A stretch of 64,000 nucleotides of DNA from Paramecium pentaurelia (GCA_905183005.1 CAJJDO010000168.1:127437-191436), one strand, 5' to 3'; shown: positions 1-13,963, numbered from the stretch's first letter. Notes: generated from the letters alone by a model not told the origin. Translations and numbers: made by a program.

Positions 1-473
1 TTGTGAATTGTTTTTAAGAAATCTCAGAAAAGTCTCTTAACAAAAACTTCAATTCTAATAAATTAGCAATAGCTTAATTATTATTAGAGGCCAACTTTCT
101 GTACATAGATTTTAATAATAATACTAAAACGATTTTTTTAATGTATTTGAATCAATTTTAAGTATGTAATTAAATTAATAATTTGTCATCTTAATATCTC
201 TTAATTTCAATTTATAATAAAATGAACAATATTATTCTTGTTTCTCATTTATGATATTTTAAGAGAAAAAATAAACTTTTAGTTTTATATTGTCATAAAT
301 CTACATATCTTGTTTATATATATTTTGCGTTTTATTATGTTATTGAAAAAATGTTATAAAAAAAATTGATAAAACATATAATTTCTGATTATATAATTTT
401 ATAATAATTTCTATTGTATCTTCTATTAAATAATGTAAATAATATTAAGAAATTATAATATATTGATATAAAA
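1..473. other. AT-rich left edge, no gene recognised
   Basis: I see only AT-rich sequence with short open stretches and no family motif, signal peptide or convincing intron. It may hold the 3' flank of the gene at 474-1029 and part of a gene outside the window. Confidence 0.4.
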
Positions 474-1029
474 TCAAAGTTAAGCTGTAGTCTTCTAAAA
501 ACTTTGGAGCATTTCCTCAGTTTTTGAGAAATTTGAATTCCAATTTTGTAGTATTTGTGTATCAATGACCTTTGGCCCATCACAAACAGTTGTAATTTAA
601 GTAGATGAGACTTCATTTGCCAATGTTTCCATTGTGTATGCTAAAAGAATGTCTTTTACAGAAACACCTGAACATTCTGGTGTTGTTATCTCTACAGTAA
701 CTACATTTTCTTTTTATGTCCATTTTGGATAATCTAATAATTATAGATTCTAATAAAATACGATGCATTTCATCTGCAATGATAGAAATTGATCCCATGA
801 ATGCAAAAGTTTCTTTGAATGAATTGAATTTGAATTCTTTAGTGAGCTTTGATGAGTCACTAGATGTTTGCCAAGGTAGAGAATGGATCTCAAGAGCAGA
901 ATAGATTTGTTCTGAATTTAATTTAGTTACTGAAACAGATGGTACATCTTTGAAATCTCTAATGAATATTTTAAGAGAATTAATGATGGCTGGTGTTCTG
1001 AATCCAAGTTCTGAGATGTATCTATACAT
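474..1029 (-). CDS. pterin-4a-carbinolamine dehydratase-like protein (PCD/DCoH)
   Basis: 175 aa, one 28-nt intron (734-761, GTATTT...TTAG) whose removal joins the family core. Known PCD recycles the 4a-hydroxy-tetrahydropterin formed by aromatic amino acid hydroxylases; some members act as DCoH cofactors. Seen here: the core FKETFAFMGSISIIADEMHH, then YPKW and the C-terminal helix VSVKDILLAYTMETLA. The active-site pair His-His is present (residues 89-90), but the third conserved His (in the human ...LSTHE... strand) aligns with Pro108 (ITTPE), so catalysis may be weak or lost. The N-terminus is about 30 aa longer than usual and the tail about 40 aa longer. The start is the first Met of the open frame; an upstream exon cannot be excluded. 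Three in-frame TAA/TAG codons after the intron confirm the ciliate code. Confidence 0.85.
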
Positions 1030-1756
1030 GTTGAAGTTGCTGAGATATTTTTATTATTACAATTGCTTCAAACTAAGAATCACTTATCAAACCCATATTA
1101 ATACGAACCATTATTTTTTCAAACGCAATATGATGATCAGTTATATAATTTTTAATATTAATCCTAGGAATGTATAGTCATATATCTCAATCAAAACAAC
1201 AGTGATAACAATGAGTTTACAATCTCCTTAAGTTCAATAATAAACCTGAACATAAGAGTTTATTATCTAAAAAAATAATCAAATCAGAAATACATTAATC
1301 ATCTATCCAAGTCATATTAATTGAGAAACCTTACCAATTCAATCTTCTAATTAAAGTTAAAATTATTATATGGATCAATTTTCATTGAAATTTGTTTAAA
1401 TTAAGATGGAATCAAATATATAAATAAATATAAGTTTCATCAATACTTAAAATAAGAATATACATATAAAATTGATCTATAAGTCATATTATAATATACT
1501 TATATGAATACTCATTATCATTAATAATTGAAATATATTTATTACTATAAATTTTTAAAATCAAATAGAATGTTTGGAAACTTAATAATCTTACTTTAGT
1601 ATTTATTATTTTATAATAGAAATTAAATAATTAATAGATTCTTGCTAGAGTTTTTCTTAAGATTTTATTAGTTAGATTAGTTATCTAAGAATATTATGAT
1701 TAATATATTGATAAACATTATTAAAATAAGTAAATACTTCAAACATATTCATACAT
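1030..1756. other. intergenic; one short open frame of doubtful status
   Basis: No recognisable gene. On the minus strand 1187-1315 is a 42-codon frame (starts MTWIDDQCISDLIIF) that reads naturally under the ciliate code but has no family match I know; it could be a small gene, an exon, or chance in AT-rich DNA. Confidence 0.3.
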
Positions 1757-2462
1757 TCAACAGCATCCATCTTTTTCTTTTTTATTTTCTTCACTTTGCT
1801 ATCCTATTTTCTATCCAGGTGTTTGTTGAGTCTTTTGAGGTCTTAGAATATTGAAATAATTAATTACCCTGTTCCTTTTTATCCTTAAGAATCCTTTTTG
1901 ACAATCAATTTTCTAGCTAAAGAAAGGAAAGCTTTAGACACTTAATCAGCAGTCTTGGCACTTACTTCCATATGTGCCATTTTCCTTATAGCAGCATAGT
2001 CTAAGGCCTTTTGTGTAGTTACTCTAATATAGAGGAGATGGGCAATTACACTTTTTCCTCAATGTCACTTTTATTTCCCAACAATAATAATTCAACATTT
2101 TTTTCAGCATATGAATCCACTTCATTAATCCAAAATTTGTCAATATCTTCAAATGTAGAAAGGGAAGACACATCATAAACTAAAACAATTCCATCAGCTC
2201 CCTTAATGTATATATAATTGAATACTTTATAATATGCACTTGTAATAGTTCTAAATCTCTCTTATCCAGCAGTATCCCAGATTTGTAATTTAACTTTTTT
2301 ACCATCAATTTCGAGAGTTTTAAATCTAAAATCTACACCGATTGTAGTTAAATAGGAATCACTAAATGTGTCATCTGAAAATCTTAAAAGTAGAGAAGAT
2401 TTGCCAACTCCTGAATTGCCAACAATCACTAACTTAAATAAATAATCATATTCCTTGATCAT
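1757..2462 (-). CDS. Rab-family small GTPase
   Basis: 209 aa, the usual Rab length. Rabs recruit effectors to vesicle membranes in the GTP form. Motifs in order: P-loop GNSGVGKS (residues 15-22), switch I TTIGVDF (39-45), WDTAGQERF (62-70), NKSD, and SAK in EVSAKTA; the protein ends in ...KDGCC, the double-cysteine geranylgeranylation signal that anchors it to membrane. Three introns: 2202-2225 (24 nt, ends AAG), 2024-2049 (26 nt) and 1842-1867 (26 nt, ends AAG). Only with all three removed does one frame run from the P-loop to the CC tail. Closest in feel to the Rab1/Rab8 group, but subfamily is not certain. Confidence 0.93.
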
Positions 2463-2984
2463 TTTGATATCTTTATTATTTAAATATTACAATAAACAGA
2501 AGTTGTCATTATATATTATTCATTCCGTATTATTTATATTAATAATCAATTAGCATATGAATATTTTGATCAATACAATTCCTAAAAAGTTAGAAAACTT
2601 CTATATATGGATATAACAAGAATGAGAATATAAGTATTTTTTAATTATTGAATATTTGAGATGTTTAGCTGATTTAATTCTAGCAACTTTTCATTAAAAA
2701 ATATTTGAAATAATTTAATTCATTTAATATAATACAATAGATTATAACAAATATTTCGAAAATGAATTGTAATATTATTAATAAATTGTTCTATAAATTA
2801 CTAATTATTTGATATTTTTATTATATTTAATTTCTTCTATTTCCTAATAACTGTTATTAAATTATTGAATTAATATAGGTATTTAGAAGAGAATGTTGTT
2901 TTAATATAGTTTATTAATTTTTTTGTCAAAAATTTTGAGAGATGTAATTTAAATTATATATAATTTTAATTAATAAATTATAAG
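2463..2984. other. intergenic, divergent promoter region
   Basis: About 520 bases of AT-rich sequence between two divergently transcribed genes. No open frame with family features; presumably holds both promoters, but no motif can be named. Confidence 0.5.
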
Positions 2985-5900
2985 ATGAGTAGCCCATTAC
3001 CATTAAATAAGAGCAATGATTTGGACTAATAGGGAATAAAACAAATTTCTGGTTAGATTAATGATCAATTCATTGATACTATTTTCAATATACAAAGATA
3101 GAGTGTGGACTAAGAACCAAAAAGGGAATTAAAGTAACGAGTCAGATATACAGAAAAGTTATCAAAGATTTATTATTTGTATTTGAAATTGATTATGGGT
3201 CGATAATTAAATGATGAAGAGGATGAAGAATTTTTAGAATATTTAGATCATAGATCAACTGAAAAAGGAAGAATACTTAAAATGAAAAATAGTTTTGAAT
3301 ATGTAGATGAATTTGATTATCATATGGGTGATGTTGTATTAAGGTTATTTATATATTTAAATTTAGTTTTCCTAATCCAGATTCACCTGAAGTAGAATAT
3401 GTGTCTTAAATGTCACCAATGGAAGCTATTACTTTATGTATGAATAGTTTCAATCTCAAAAATAGTGGAACAGACTTTGAAGTCATTGATAACTTAGTCT
3501 TTCTTAAAGCTATTGAGGCCAGTATATTTATGTTGAGCTAAGTCTTTGATGATGATGAAGCTCCAATAGAAGAAGTTGTTTAAGATAGTGATGATGATGA
3601 GGAGAAATAGAAAAGTAAAAAGAAAAAGAGGACCAATAATTTAATGCGTGCAGGAGGTGAAAATGATAAAATTTCTATGGCTGCTATGAAAATTGATAAT
3701 AAATTAAGAGCTATTAAATAATCTGTTAAGGGAAATAAATTATAAGCAATAAAAGAAATCTTCAATCTAGATTATGATAAATTAAATAAAAGCAAAATTA
3801 AATATAAAATGGCTAAGGGAAATTATTTTCAATATGATAGTGTTAAAAAAGAATGGAATCGTACTAAAAATGATACAGAAGATTTTACTACACTTATTAG
3901 ACATATTGTAATGATTCAATTATCTAAAACTGGTTTTAATTCTAGATAATTTTTATCTAAAGATGGTTCAATCATATTTGTTGTTCTATATTAATGTGAT
4001 TAGAACTTAGGTATAGTTGCTTAAACACATTCAATTACTAAATAATTATATATGTAATTCTCAGATTTACTATCTTTGGAACCTGTTGATAAAAATCTCA
4101 GACCTTTAAGATTGAATAATAGATTATGGAGAGATTAAGAAGAATATGCATCTGAAAATTTATCAGAAAATTTTCTCTATTTAAAACCTAAAATTTAAGA
4201 ATTACTTAAAGAAATCAATTTCAAAAAAATAGCAAGAGAATTGAATCTCTCATAATTAAATTAATAATTATTCTCTAAGGAAGGATCTGAAGATATTATA
4301 GAATTTGAGGGACCTACTGATGCAATGTGGTCTGCTTATTATTCATATCTTATGTATCTCAAATAACCAATGAGATAATTGAGAGAAGCATTCAGGATTA
4401 GTAATGAATAAGCATTGACTATTAATAAAACACCCTATCATTTATATAAATAAAGATTTCCAAATGATTAGATGTTGGAGAATCTCAAAATGTCAGAAAT
4501 AAAAAAATTAGAAGAATTTGTTTCAGAAGATTAGATAGAATAAGAAATAGAATTACATGGTAGACCAAACGAGATCTATAGAGTTCTAAAGGGAATATTT
4601 AGTATAGTTTTAGAATAAAGAGAAATCTAAAATAAATACAGTCTTATAAAAAGTTACTTCCACTTACCTAGTTATAAGAAAATTACAAGTCGATAGATCA
4701 AAGCATCAAAAAGAGAAATGTTAGCCATGAATTATCTTGAATTATTATAAGAAGGTTTGGAAGTCACAAACTATTTAAACAGATAATTATTTACTATTTG
4801 GGATATTATTGGAATCTAACCTTTTGAACCATTTATTCCTTACAATATTACTCCAAAAAATGTAGCATTTAGTTCATAGATTAAAATGAATTCTATATGG
4901 AAGAAATATAGAGTAACTGAGACAGGGAGGATCTCTCTATTTTCAACAATGGAAAGAATGAAATTAAATAATTTGGCTTTAGGTGAAAAAATCAATTTCT
5001 CAATTCTATTTTCTAGACATTTAGCAATTTCAGCATTCTGTTTAAGTGATGATTTTGAATTATTTGGTAAAACAAATAAAGCATTGTTTGATCCACTATT
5101 TGAAGAAGAATATGATCATGAAATATTATTAAAAGATGCTCAATATTCTTATTTCTATAGAGAACTCAAACATCATGAAGCTTAAGACAAGAGAGGACCT
5201 AATAAATATATCTTAAATGATTATAGTTATGTGACACCTAAATTAGAGAACTTGGCTTTCATATGGAGATTTGAATATAAATAACCCTGGTTCATTCCAA
5301 CATAATAAATACGAGAGTATTATGGAGAGAAAATTGCTTTGTATTTTACTTTTTTGGGTTATTATACTATGATGTTATTACCTATTGGATTTATAGGTTT
5401 AATAATTAGTATCATATAATTGTTAGTTTGGAATCAAAATGATTACAATTACATTATGCCTTAAATAATTTTTGGTATGATTTAAATTTAATGGGCTAAT
5501 TTAATGTATGATTTATGGTAACAGAGAGAGAAAGTGTTTGCAGCATAATATGGTTAAGGAGAAGGTGGATCAGGAGAATAAGCTTAATAGAGATCTGATT
5601 TTATGGGTAATTATGAAAGATCTATTGAAAATGATAATTTAAATACATTGAATTATTCAGATCTCAAAAAATTTATGAGAATTTTATTAACTTTAATAAT
5701 ATAAATAAGTATATTGGGAATATATGTTGGAATTGTAATTGGAATATTTTTTATTTCTGAAGAATTACAAAATTCAGAAAGAATTAAATCATTAATTGGA
5801 AATGAGGTTGCATAATTATCAGTAACAATACCTGCTTTAATTAATTTAGTAGTAATATTAATATTGGATCCTTTTTTTGATAAAACAGCAGGTTCATTAA

Positions 5901-8900
5901 CTGATTATGAGAATCATAAAACAATAACAGAATATGAGACAAATTTTGTTTTTAAAAAATATTTCTTATCATTTTTTGCAATTTGTGGACCTGTTGTTGA
6001 AATAATGTTTGGACATGAAGTAATATATTAGTATATTTTAGAAAGTAGGTTTGACTTGTATAAATAATGATTGTTTGAAACATGCATAATATCATTTCTC
6101 TTCTATTTTTTTACTTCAATTTACATTGAATATTTGGGAAATTATGAAACCAAAAATATAAGTGTTGATAAGATAGTTAAGTGAGAAAAAAGATGAAAAG
6201 GCAGAAGAATAAAAAACTAAAAAACTTGCTTCTCGTATTGATGAGATAAGAGATGATGATGAAGATGGTAGAAATGAAGATTTAAATTCATAAAAATCAC
6301 AAAGTCTATCTCCTGATAGAGCATCATCAAAAAAAGCTAATGATCAAAATGTTTCTGAATAATAAGACACATAAAAGAAAGAAACTCTTACAAGAGATAC
6401 AAATCCATTTGAAAAAATAAATAATTTTATTGAAAATGAATTCTTATACAAAGAGTCTTATGTTATCAGTCCTGAAAGATATGGTACTGTAGATGAATAT
6501 ATGGAAATCACACTCTAATATTCAATGTTGGTATTATTTGGTACAACATTTCCATTATGTTTTTTTATTGCATTTATTTGGAATGTAGTTGAATTGTAGA
6601 CAGATAAGTTAAAATTATTAAATGATATGTAAAGACCATTACCTTTAGGTGAATCTACTATTGGAGTATGGAATGATGTACTTGAAGGATTAGCATATCT
6701 ATCTTTAGTATCTAATAGTGGATTAATTTCTTATTCTAGAGACAGAATAGTTGATTATAATCCAACTATTAGTTTGCTTGCTTTCTTTATAATTATATTG
6801 TTATCTAATTTCTTTCTTAGATATATTGAAGGTTCAATTTTTGGAGAGATTCCTTATGAAATATAGAATTTAATGTAAAGACACTAATATTTGATCAAGA
6901 GTACTATTGAGAAATTTATGGGTTCAGGTGAAAAGTAATCTTCAGAAAATTAAGGAGATGAAGATATCAAAAGATATCCAACTCAAAAGATATATGGTTG
7001 TTTATTATAGGAATAGAAAACCAATTAATATGAAGAAATAAGTTCAGATTCTGATGTAGAAGATTATATTGTGAATAAGTAAAAGAAAAAAGAGAAATAA
7101 TAATAATAATCATAAAATACTAATTCTCCTAAAAGTATGAAATCATCACCAAGATCTGCTTTAAAATCAGAAACATCTAAAAAAAAAACTAAATCTAAAT
7201 TAAGTGTATCTACTACTATGGAGGAGGAAGATGCTAAATCAAAAAAGAAAAAGGAATCTATAGATTCATTAAAGAAATATTTGGCTACCAGACCTTCTAA
7301 TTGGGCTATGAAATTTAAATTAAAAGATTCTAATGATCCAGAAATATAACAAAAACAAAAGGCTTTCTTTTTTAAAACTCTCAAATTTTTGAAAATGTTA
7401 AATGAACTTAATCCACATTAAAAATTATGGACTGATGATCGTTTCACTTTTAGAAAATGTTTCTTAAGAAGACATTTAGTTTTAATAAGAAATCTTGATT
7501 GGAGAAGAACCCTAATATTTTAGGAGAATCAAAATAAATTAAGACATGATTTAAAAGAAAGTTAACATGAAAAATATAGAAGATAATTGACAATACTAAA
7601 TTAAAATCTTGATATCCATTCTAATTTTATTGAAAAAATGGAAATATTGAAAAAGATAGAAGAATATGTAGAAAAACATTTATGGATTGATGGTCGTAAG
7701 ACTATAGTATTTAAAGTCTAAGGAGTTTGGTTTAGTCAATATCGTAAAAGTACAAGAAAATAACCAGCTATAGCTATTGCTAAAAATTATGTTAAATTAC
7801 TTACTAATTATAAATCTGTATTTAAATAATAAGGTAGAGAAATAGATACTAAACCTATTGATGAAAGATTCTATTCTTATATTAATAGTATGACTCAAAC
7901 TCAAATTTAAAAATATAGTGATGAAGACTATCTAAAATTTGTAGATTCAATATAATTGTTTCCCAAAACTAATTTACAATTCCCTTTGACATCAAAAGGA
8001 GTAAGTTAAGTGGAATAGGAATTAGATGCTTATATTGGATTAGATTTGAGAAAGTAATTTAATTTAATACATTTTACTTATATTCCTTTCAGGATCTAAG
8101 CACCTTAAGTCTCTATTTTAAGAAATTAGATTTGGAATTTATTTATTGATTAATAGATTGCTAAGGAGTAACCAATGTTATATTTCATTGTTCCTTTAGA
8201 TACTAAGAAATCTTTACATACAGCCACTTTGGAATATAATGTCTTTGCTGCTAAACAACAATTGTATAGATGGTTAGTATCTTAAGTTTAGAAACCAAAA
8301 TTATCTGATGTGATGGTGTTTTTTTAGACTGAGATTCTATATCATAGGACTCTACATAAAGATATTATAAATAGAGTTGCTAGATTCTATGAGAAAATTA
8401 CTGATATAAGATATATGGAATTGTAATTGAAGGTCCCTATTTCACCTCTTAAATACTTAAAAATAACTCTTGAAGATCCAATTGTTAATATAAGGGATCC
8501 AGTTATTAAAGGGTATTTGAGTAGAGCTTATGGTGCACCTAAAGGATTCAGTATTTGTAATGGTAAGACTTTTAAGGAAGTTTTACTTAGTAGAACAAAT
8601 TATTATAGTGATTAAGAAATTTGTGAATTTTTAGTAAGTGTTTTGGATACATTATCATTTGTTGAATGTGAATAGGGTATGTATCATGGGAGTATTAATT
8701 TATCAACGATTATATTATTGAAGAATTAATAGCCAAATGATATTTGGTATACATATAGTATGATAGATTTTGGAATGTTTTATTGGTATGATTATAATGA
8801 TGAGAAAGTGTATTTTACAAGAGCCATAGAATAAAATGATGAATTATGGTATATGAGTCCAGAATTAATAACAAATTATTTGAATCCAAAATTTTAGATA

Positions 8901-11900
8901 GCTATATCTCCATAGAAATGTGATGCTTATTCTTTAGGTATGGTTGGTTTATAGATGGCAACACTTGGAAAGATGGGAATTTAGATAGAATAATTGTTGA
9001 AGGATTAAGAAGGAGATGTAGAGAGAGCAGTAAAGAGATGGATTGTGAATAGTAAATAATAATTAACAATGAAGTATCCAAATACGATGAATTTAGTATT
9101 GTAATTGATAAATCCAGATTAAATGCAAAGATAATTTCCTAGTTAGATTTATTAGAAACATAAAAATTAATAATCATATAAAGAGACAGATGTTAGAATT
9201 AATTTTGATGAAGCATTATTTCATTAAATTAGATAGAATACAAATCCAAAAATAACAAAAGATTAAATGGTTCGTATATTTGATGGTAAAAATACTCAAT
9301 TGAATGTAAATGTAAAGGATAAGATATCAATATAAGAATATTTAAAATAAAATATATATAAATTTGAATAACATTTAAAATTACATTAATTGGATTAATT
9401 AGAGGAAGAAATTGAAGCATTTGAGAAGAATATGTTATAATAATTTTTTTATTAATTGCCATATGCTAAAGAAACAGGAGATATTATATCTTGTATTGAT
9501 AATTATTGTAATAATTAAGTATATGAAATATTAAGTAGTAATATACATGAATTTAAATATATGGTACTTTATCTATTAAGTAAAGTGTAAATGAATATTT
9601 TGAAATAAGATTATCGTTATGCATAATAATTATCTCTAAAATCTTAAGAAATTATTAAAGGAGTAGAGATTACATGTGTTCATTTATTACATGATATTAC
9701 AAAAACAGAAGAAGAACGTTAAAAGATTTAAAATGTTCATTTGTCAATTGCAAATAGAGAATAATTATATGAATTACAAGTTTCTAAAGATCAATTAATA
9801 AAGAATTGTAAAGATGATAAAAATAAACTAAAAGATGTTAAATAATTACCATATAAATTAAAATAGTATGGACATTTCTTTCAATAAGCTTTAATTTACA
9901 TTTATCATCTTTAATAATAATATTAATTGGCTCATGACATTTCTGAAGAGTATATTATAGATACTTCAGGAGAAATAGTGCATGATGTGAAACATTCTAA
10001 AAAAAATTAATAGGGTTAATTTATTATTAAGGAAGATATTTTAATAAAAATGGTAAGTAGATTAAAAATGTATTATATGAAAGTGTAAATAAGTTTTGAT
10101 AGTTGGAGAGATGCTGATTTTTAGTAGATTCATGATTTATTAAATGAAATTAATATTTTACATAGTTACATTAAAGTAGATGAAGAAAATTTAGGAGAAA
10201 TTGATAAAAGAAAATCTTCATTAGTAAGATAATAATTATAAAATACTTAAATCAAAATTAAAGAAGATTTTTAAAGAAGTTTAGATCATACATTATAATG
10301 GCTCTACAGATAAGGTAAATTTTTATAAATCATGTAATTAAATAGAAGTAAAGATAATCATGGTATTTTAAAGAGATTAAAACCTTATACTAAGAATTTT
10401 ACACTTTAAAATTGTTTATTAAATTAATTGAATCAAATTCCTTAATTAGGTTGGACTGGAGAATATTTTGCAGAAATTAATGATGAAAAATCTAATTTAA
10501 ATATATTCAAAACAGTAACTGAAATTATGGAAGAAGTTTTCTTTATTTCTGAGAGTTTTGGTCTTAAATCTTAAATCTTTTAAAATTATAATAAATAATT
10601 ATTGGCTCTCTTAATTTATCATTGTTCTCATTTACTCTATTATAATCCTATTACTATAAGTGAAGGGATATTCCAAGGATTTATGTAAATATTGAAGGAT
10701 TAAACTACTGAATTATTGAATTGTATTCTAAGTATTAAAATTCTACATATACTAATACATACATAAAATCATTAATATCCATATATTACTAAAAAAGAAT
10801 CTAATAATATTTAGGCTATCACTCCAGCAATTATGGAATAATCACTTATTAAATAATTACATACTTATTATTAACCATTATTACCATTTTTCTTTGAAGA
10901 ATATAATTCAAAAAAGAATAATAATTCTTGGTTAAAGAACAATCTAATGAATAATTTAATCACTGAATTAATATAAGGATATTTCTTTATTAATAGTAAA
11001 TAGAATTTAGAATCTTTTGAAGATGAACAACTTGATACCTTTCTTAAATCTATAGAAGCTAAACATGCTTCAGAAGAATCATTATGTAATAAAAATGGAT
11101 TCATGGTTGTGGAACATAATTTAGCAAGAGCAAGACTTTGTTTATTATCTTAAAATCATCAATAATTACCTGTTATTTTATAAACAATTAATACTTCAAT
11201 GGATTAAATAGCAGAAGAGTTTGTATTGTAAACAGACACTAAACCATTGATTTAAATGATTCTCTTATCTACTATTGATATTATTACTATAGTTTAATAT
11301 TAATTGGGAGGAAATTCTTTTAGTTAATTGTGTGAATTTAAATAAATGCCTTGGATAAAGAAGGAAAAATATGAAAGTTATTATGATATCAAATTTGTTA
11401 TTTTAAAAATCTTAGATCTAAATCTTAAGAATCAATAATTAGAATTTGCATCAGAATTATTGAAATTTACTTTAATGTTATTTGAAAATAAATCATTTCT
11501 ATTCAATTCAACACATTCATCTTTCTATTAAACTTTATAAATTTTTAATGTCAAAATCTTTGCTTATTCAGATGAAATTCGTTTGAATATTTTAAAAGAA
11601 GATAAAACTGATGAAAGATAAATGGAAGATCTCTTTGAATAAGTATAGAAGGCTTAAAGTTTTACTAAGAGAACAAATAATTATTTAGAAGTAAGTAAAT
11701 TATTACTTTCTTAATCTCTTGAATAAAATGAAATGACATAAATTAAAGCAGCATTGGCATAAATTGATTCAGCTTCTTTAGAGAATTAAGTTGTTTTATG
11801 TTAATTAGGTGTTAAGTTAGTAATATATTAGATGCATACTGGATAATATTCAGATGCAGATACTACAGCTTCTAATGTATCTTAAAAATTGTTTTAATTA

Positions 11901-13899
11901 ATATACTCATAATTATGTAAAGTAGCTATTAGATGGTAAAGTGAAAAAACATTTTAAAAAACAACTAAAAAAGATTTAAAAATAGAAGAAATGTTCAAAA
12001 TTTTAAATTAAACTTCTTAAATATATGAAAAATATGAACATAATGTATTAGCACTTCTAGAACCAATTAAAGAACTCTTTTTAAATGTTAGATAATTTAA
12101 AACATTAAAATAAATAATATTTTTAAGAACTGTGTTTTAATATCTTGAAAGTTTACATACATTAGCAATTATGATGAAAGGAGATTTTAAATTAGCATAA
12201 GCAAATTTATCTTTGTAATAATAATTATTATTAATTTTAGTGTGGATAAATTTGGTTAACAATCCTAAGTTGAAGAAATTATAACTTTAAATTCAAATAT
12301 TCAAATGAATTTGGATTTGATTATAGCAGATTATATGAAAGGTATTTAAAAATCTTAATTAATGATACAAACTATTGAAGATAAATAGTAATTATTAAAT
12401 GTTTAAATTAAAACAAATAAAAATGAAAGAGTAATATTTATTATATTTATTTTTATTATTAGATCTTTTGTAATTTAGAATTTGAAAAATATTTTGAAAT
12501 CAAAAGACCTGAATAAGAATCTACTAAATAACTTGTATTTTCTTATGATTAAACATTAATGAAAAGTGCACTTAGACCATACTTTGAAATTAATAGATTA
12601 AAAACAGAAGCCTTTTTATGTTATTTAGAATCTTCACTCAATGTTGCTGATAAATTAACTTAAGTAGTTGATCCTATGTTTGCTATATAAAAATATGTAT
12701 AATAATAATATGGATCAAATCATATATTTAATGCTCACATTTAAAGATTGATTGCTGGAATGTATTCTGAATTTTTAACTACATTGAGAGTCAAAGATTT
12801 AGAAGAATAATTAATTGTAATTATATTTAATATTATTATTTAGACTGATACTGAAACTAAAATTAATGCATTTAAAGCAGAATTAAATCAAAAAACTATT
12901 AAGATTTTAGAAAGCAAAGTCAAAAATAAATGTTCTCCAGCTATGGAATAAAAGTATTTAGAAACTAAATCATTCATTTAATCAAAGATAACAGTTCTTG
13001 AAGGAATCAATGAAGGATTATCAATTGATCTAGTATGCAGATGGTCATTAATTGCAGCAAATTAATCTTTTGCAATTTACAGGAATTTTTGTCAAGAATA
13101 TTCATATGAATATAGTCCTTAATTAGCTTATCTATATTCTACTTATTCAGATATCTATTTTGTATTAAATTAAAAATTATCACTTAGATTTAAAGTAAAA
13201 TAGTTTCAACAATGAAGTACTTAGAAGAAGCTAAAAGTGCTTATGAATTTTGTTAAACATCCATTTACAATCCAGATTATTGTAAATTAACTTTTAGATA
13301 AGGATATTTAAGATAGAATATTATGAATATGATAAAGAATTATGTAGATGTTTTGATGGGATTATCATTATTAAGTATTCTATTTAATTAAAAATAGCAC
13401 CATCCAAAAAATTTGAGATACTCACTTTAATTCTTAAAGAAGATAAAACATATTTACAACATTTTGATAATTATAAGACACATGGATTTGTTAGATTTTT
13501 AGAATAGAATTTATTGAAATAATTAGAATTGGATACTTTATCTGGTAAGAGATTACCAGATTTGCAAAGAAAAGATTAAAAGAAATTAATTTAATTCCTA
13601 TAAGTTGAAGGAGATAAATTAGCCTTTTAATTAACAATTGATTAGAAAGCAAAGGTACCTACTCATACTATTGAACTAATAATCAAAGATGGTATTGAGA
13701 CTCTATAAAAGGAGAAAATAAAGATGGATTATTCAGGTGAAGAATACTTTTAAAAGGTATATACTTATATATATAAATAAAAAAGGCATATTAAATTTGC
13801 AAGGCTTTATTGCCAGTAGATAATCCATTATGTTAGAAATTAGAGTTCTATGCAGTTAAATAAAAGTCTAAAGCCAAAAGAAGAACTAGTACAACTTGA
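2985..13899 (+). CDS. giant anoctamin (TMEM16) fused to a kinase-like domain and helical tail
   Basis: 3,568 aa. Anoctamins are calcium-regulated chloride channels or lipid scramblases of cell membranes. The TMEM16 core lies at about residues 750-1300: it begins with REYYGEKIALYFTFLGYYTM, has LTDYENHKTITEYE, and ends with the family's C-terminal helices (RPLPLGESTIGVWNDVLEGL, then FLRYIEGSIFGE). An acidic/basic disordered linker follows. About residues 1760-2010 resemble a protein kinase: YHGSINLSTIILLKN stands in place of HRDLKPxN (catalytic Asp missing), SMIDFGM keeps DFG, WYMSPEL replaces APE, and CDAYSLGMVGLQM matches the DxWSLG helix. The rest is helical, family unknown. Introns: 3344-3366, 6020-6041, 12215-12240, 12431-12462, 12817-12843 (3n, probable), 13162-13187, 13375-13397, 13757-13785. 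Removing them gives one uninterrupted frame; the 6020 intron is needed to rebuild the anoctamin NxxE...P helix. Confidence 0.85.
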
Positions 13900-13963
13900 T
13901 TATAATAAAATAAACGAATTTCAACATTTTTGGAATAGAGATAAAAATTTATTAATTAAAATA

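Noticed and set aside
613..1177. Standard-code open frames on both strands of this stretch
   Set aside because: The pterin-dehydratase model explains the minus strand with one intron; the plus frames are its shadows.
7064..7384. Minus-strand frame rich in Phe and Asp
   Set aside because: Antisense of the charged linker in the anoctamin gene.
8054..8092. Possible 39-nt intron (GTAATTT...TTTCAG) in the anoctamin gene
   Set aside because: It is divisible by three, contains no stop and is longer than other introns, so the sequence is equally well coding; nothing forces its removal.
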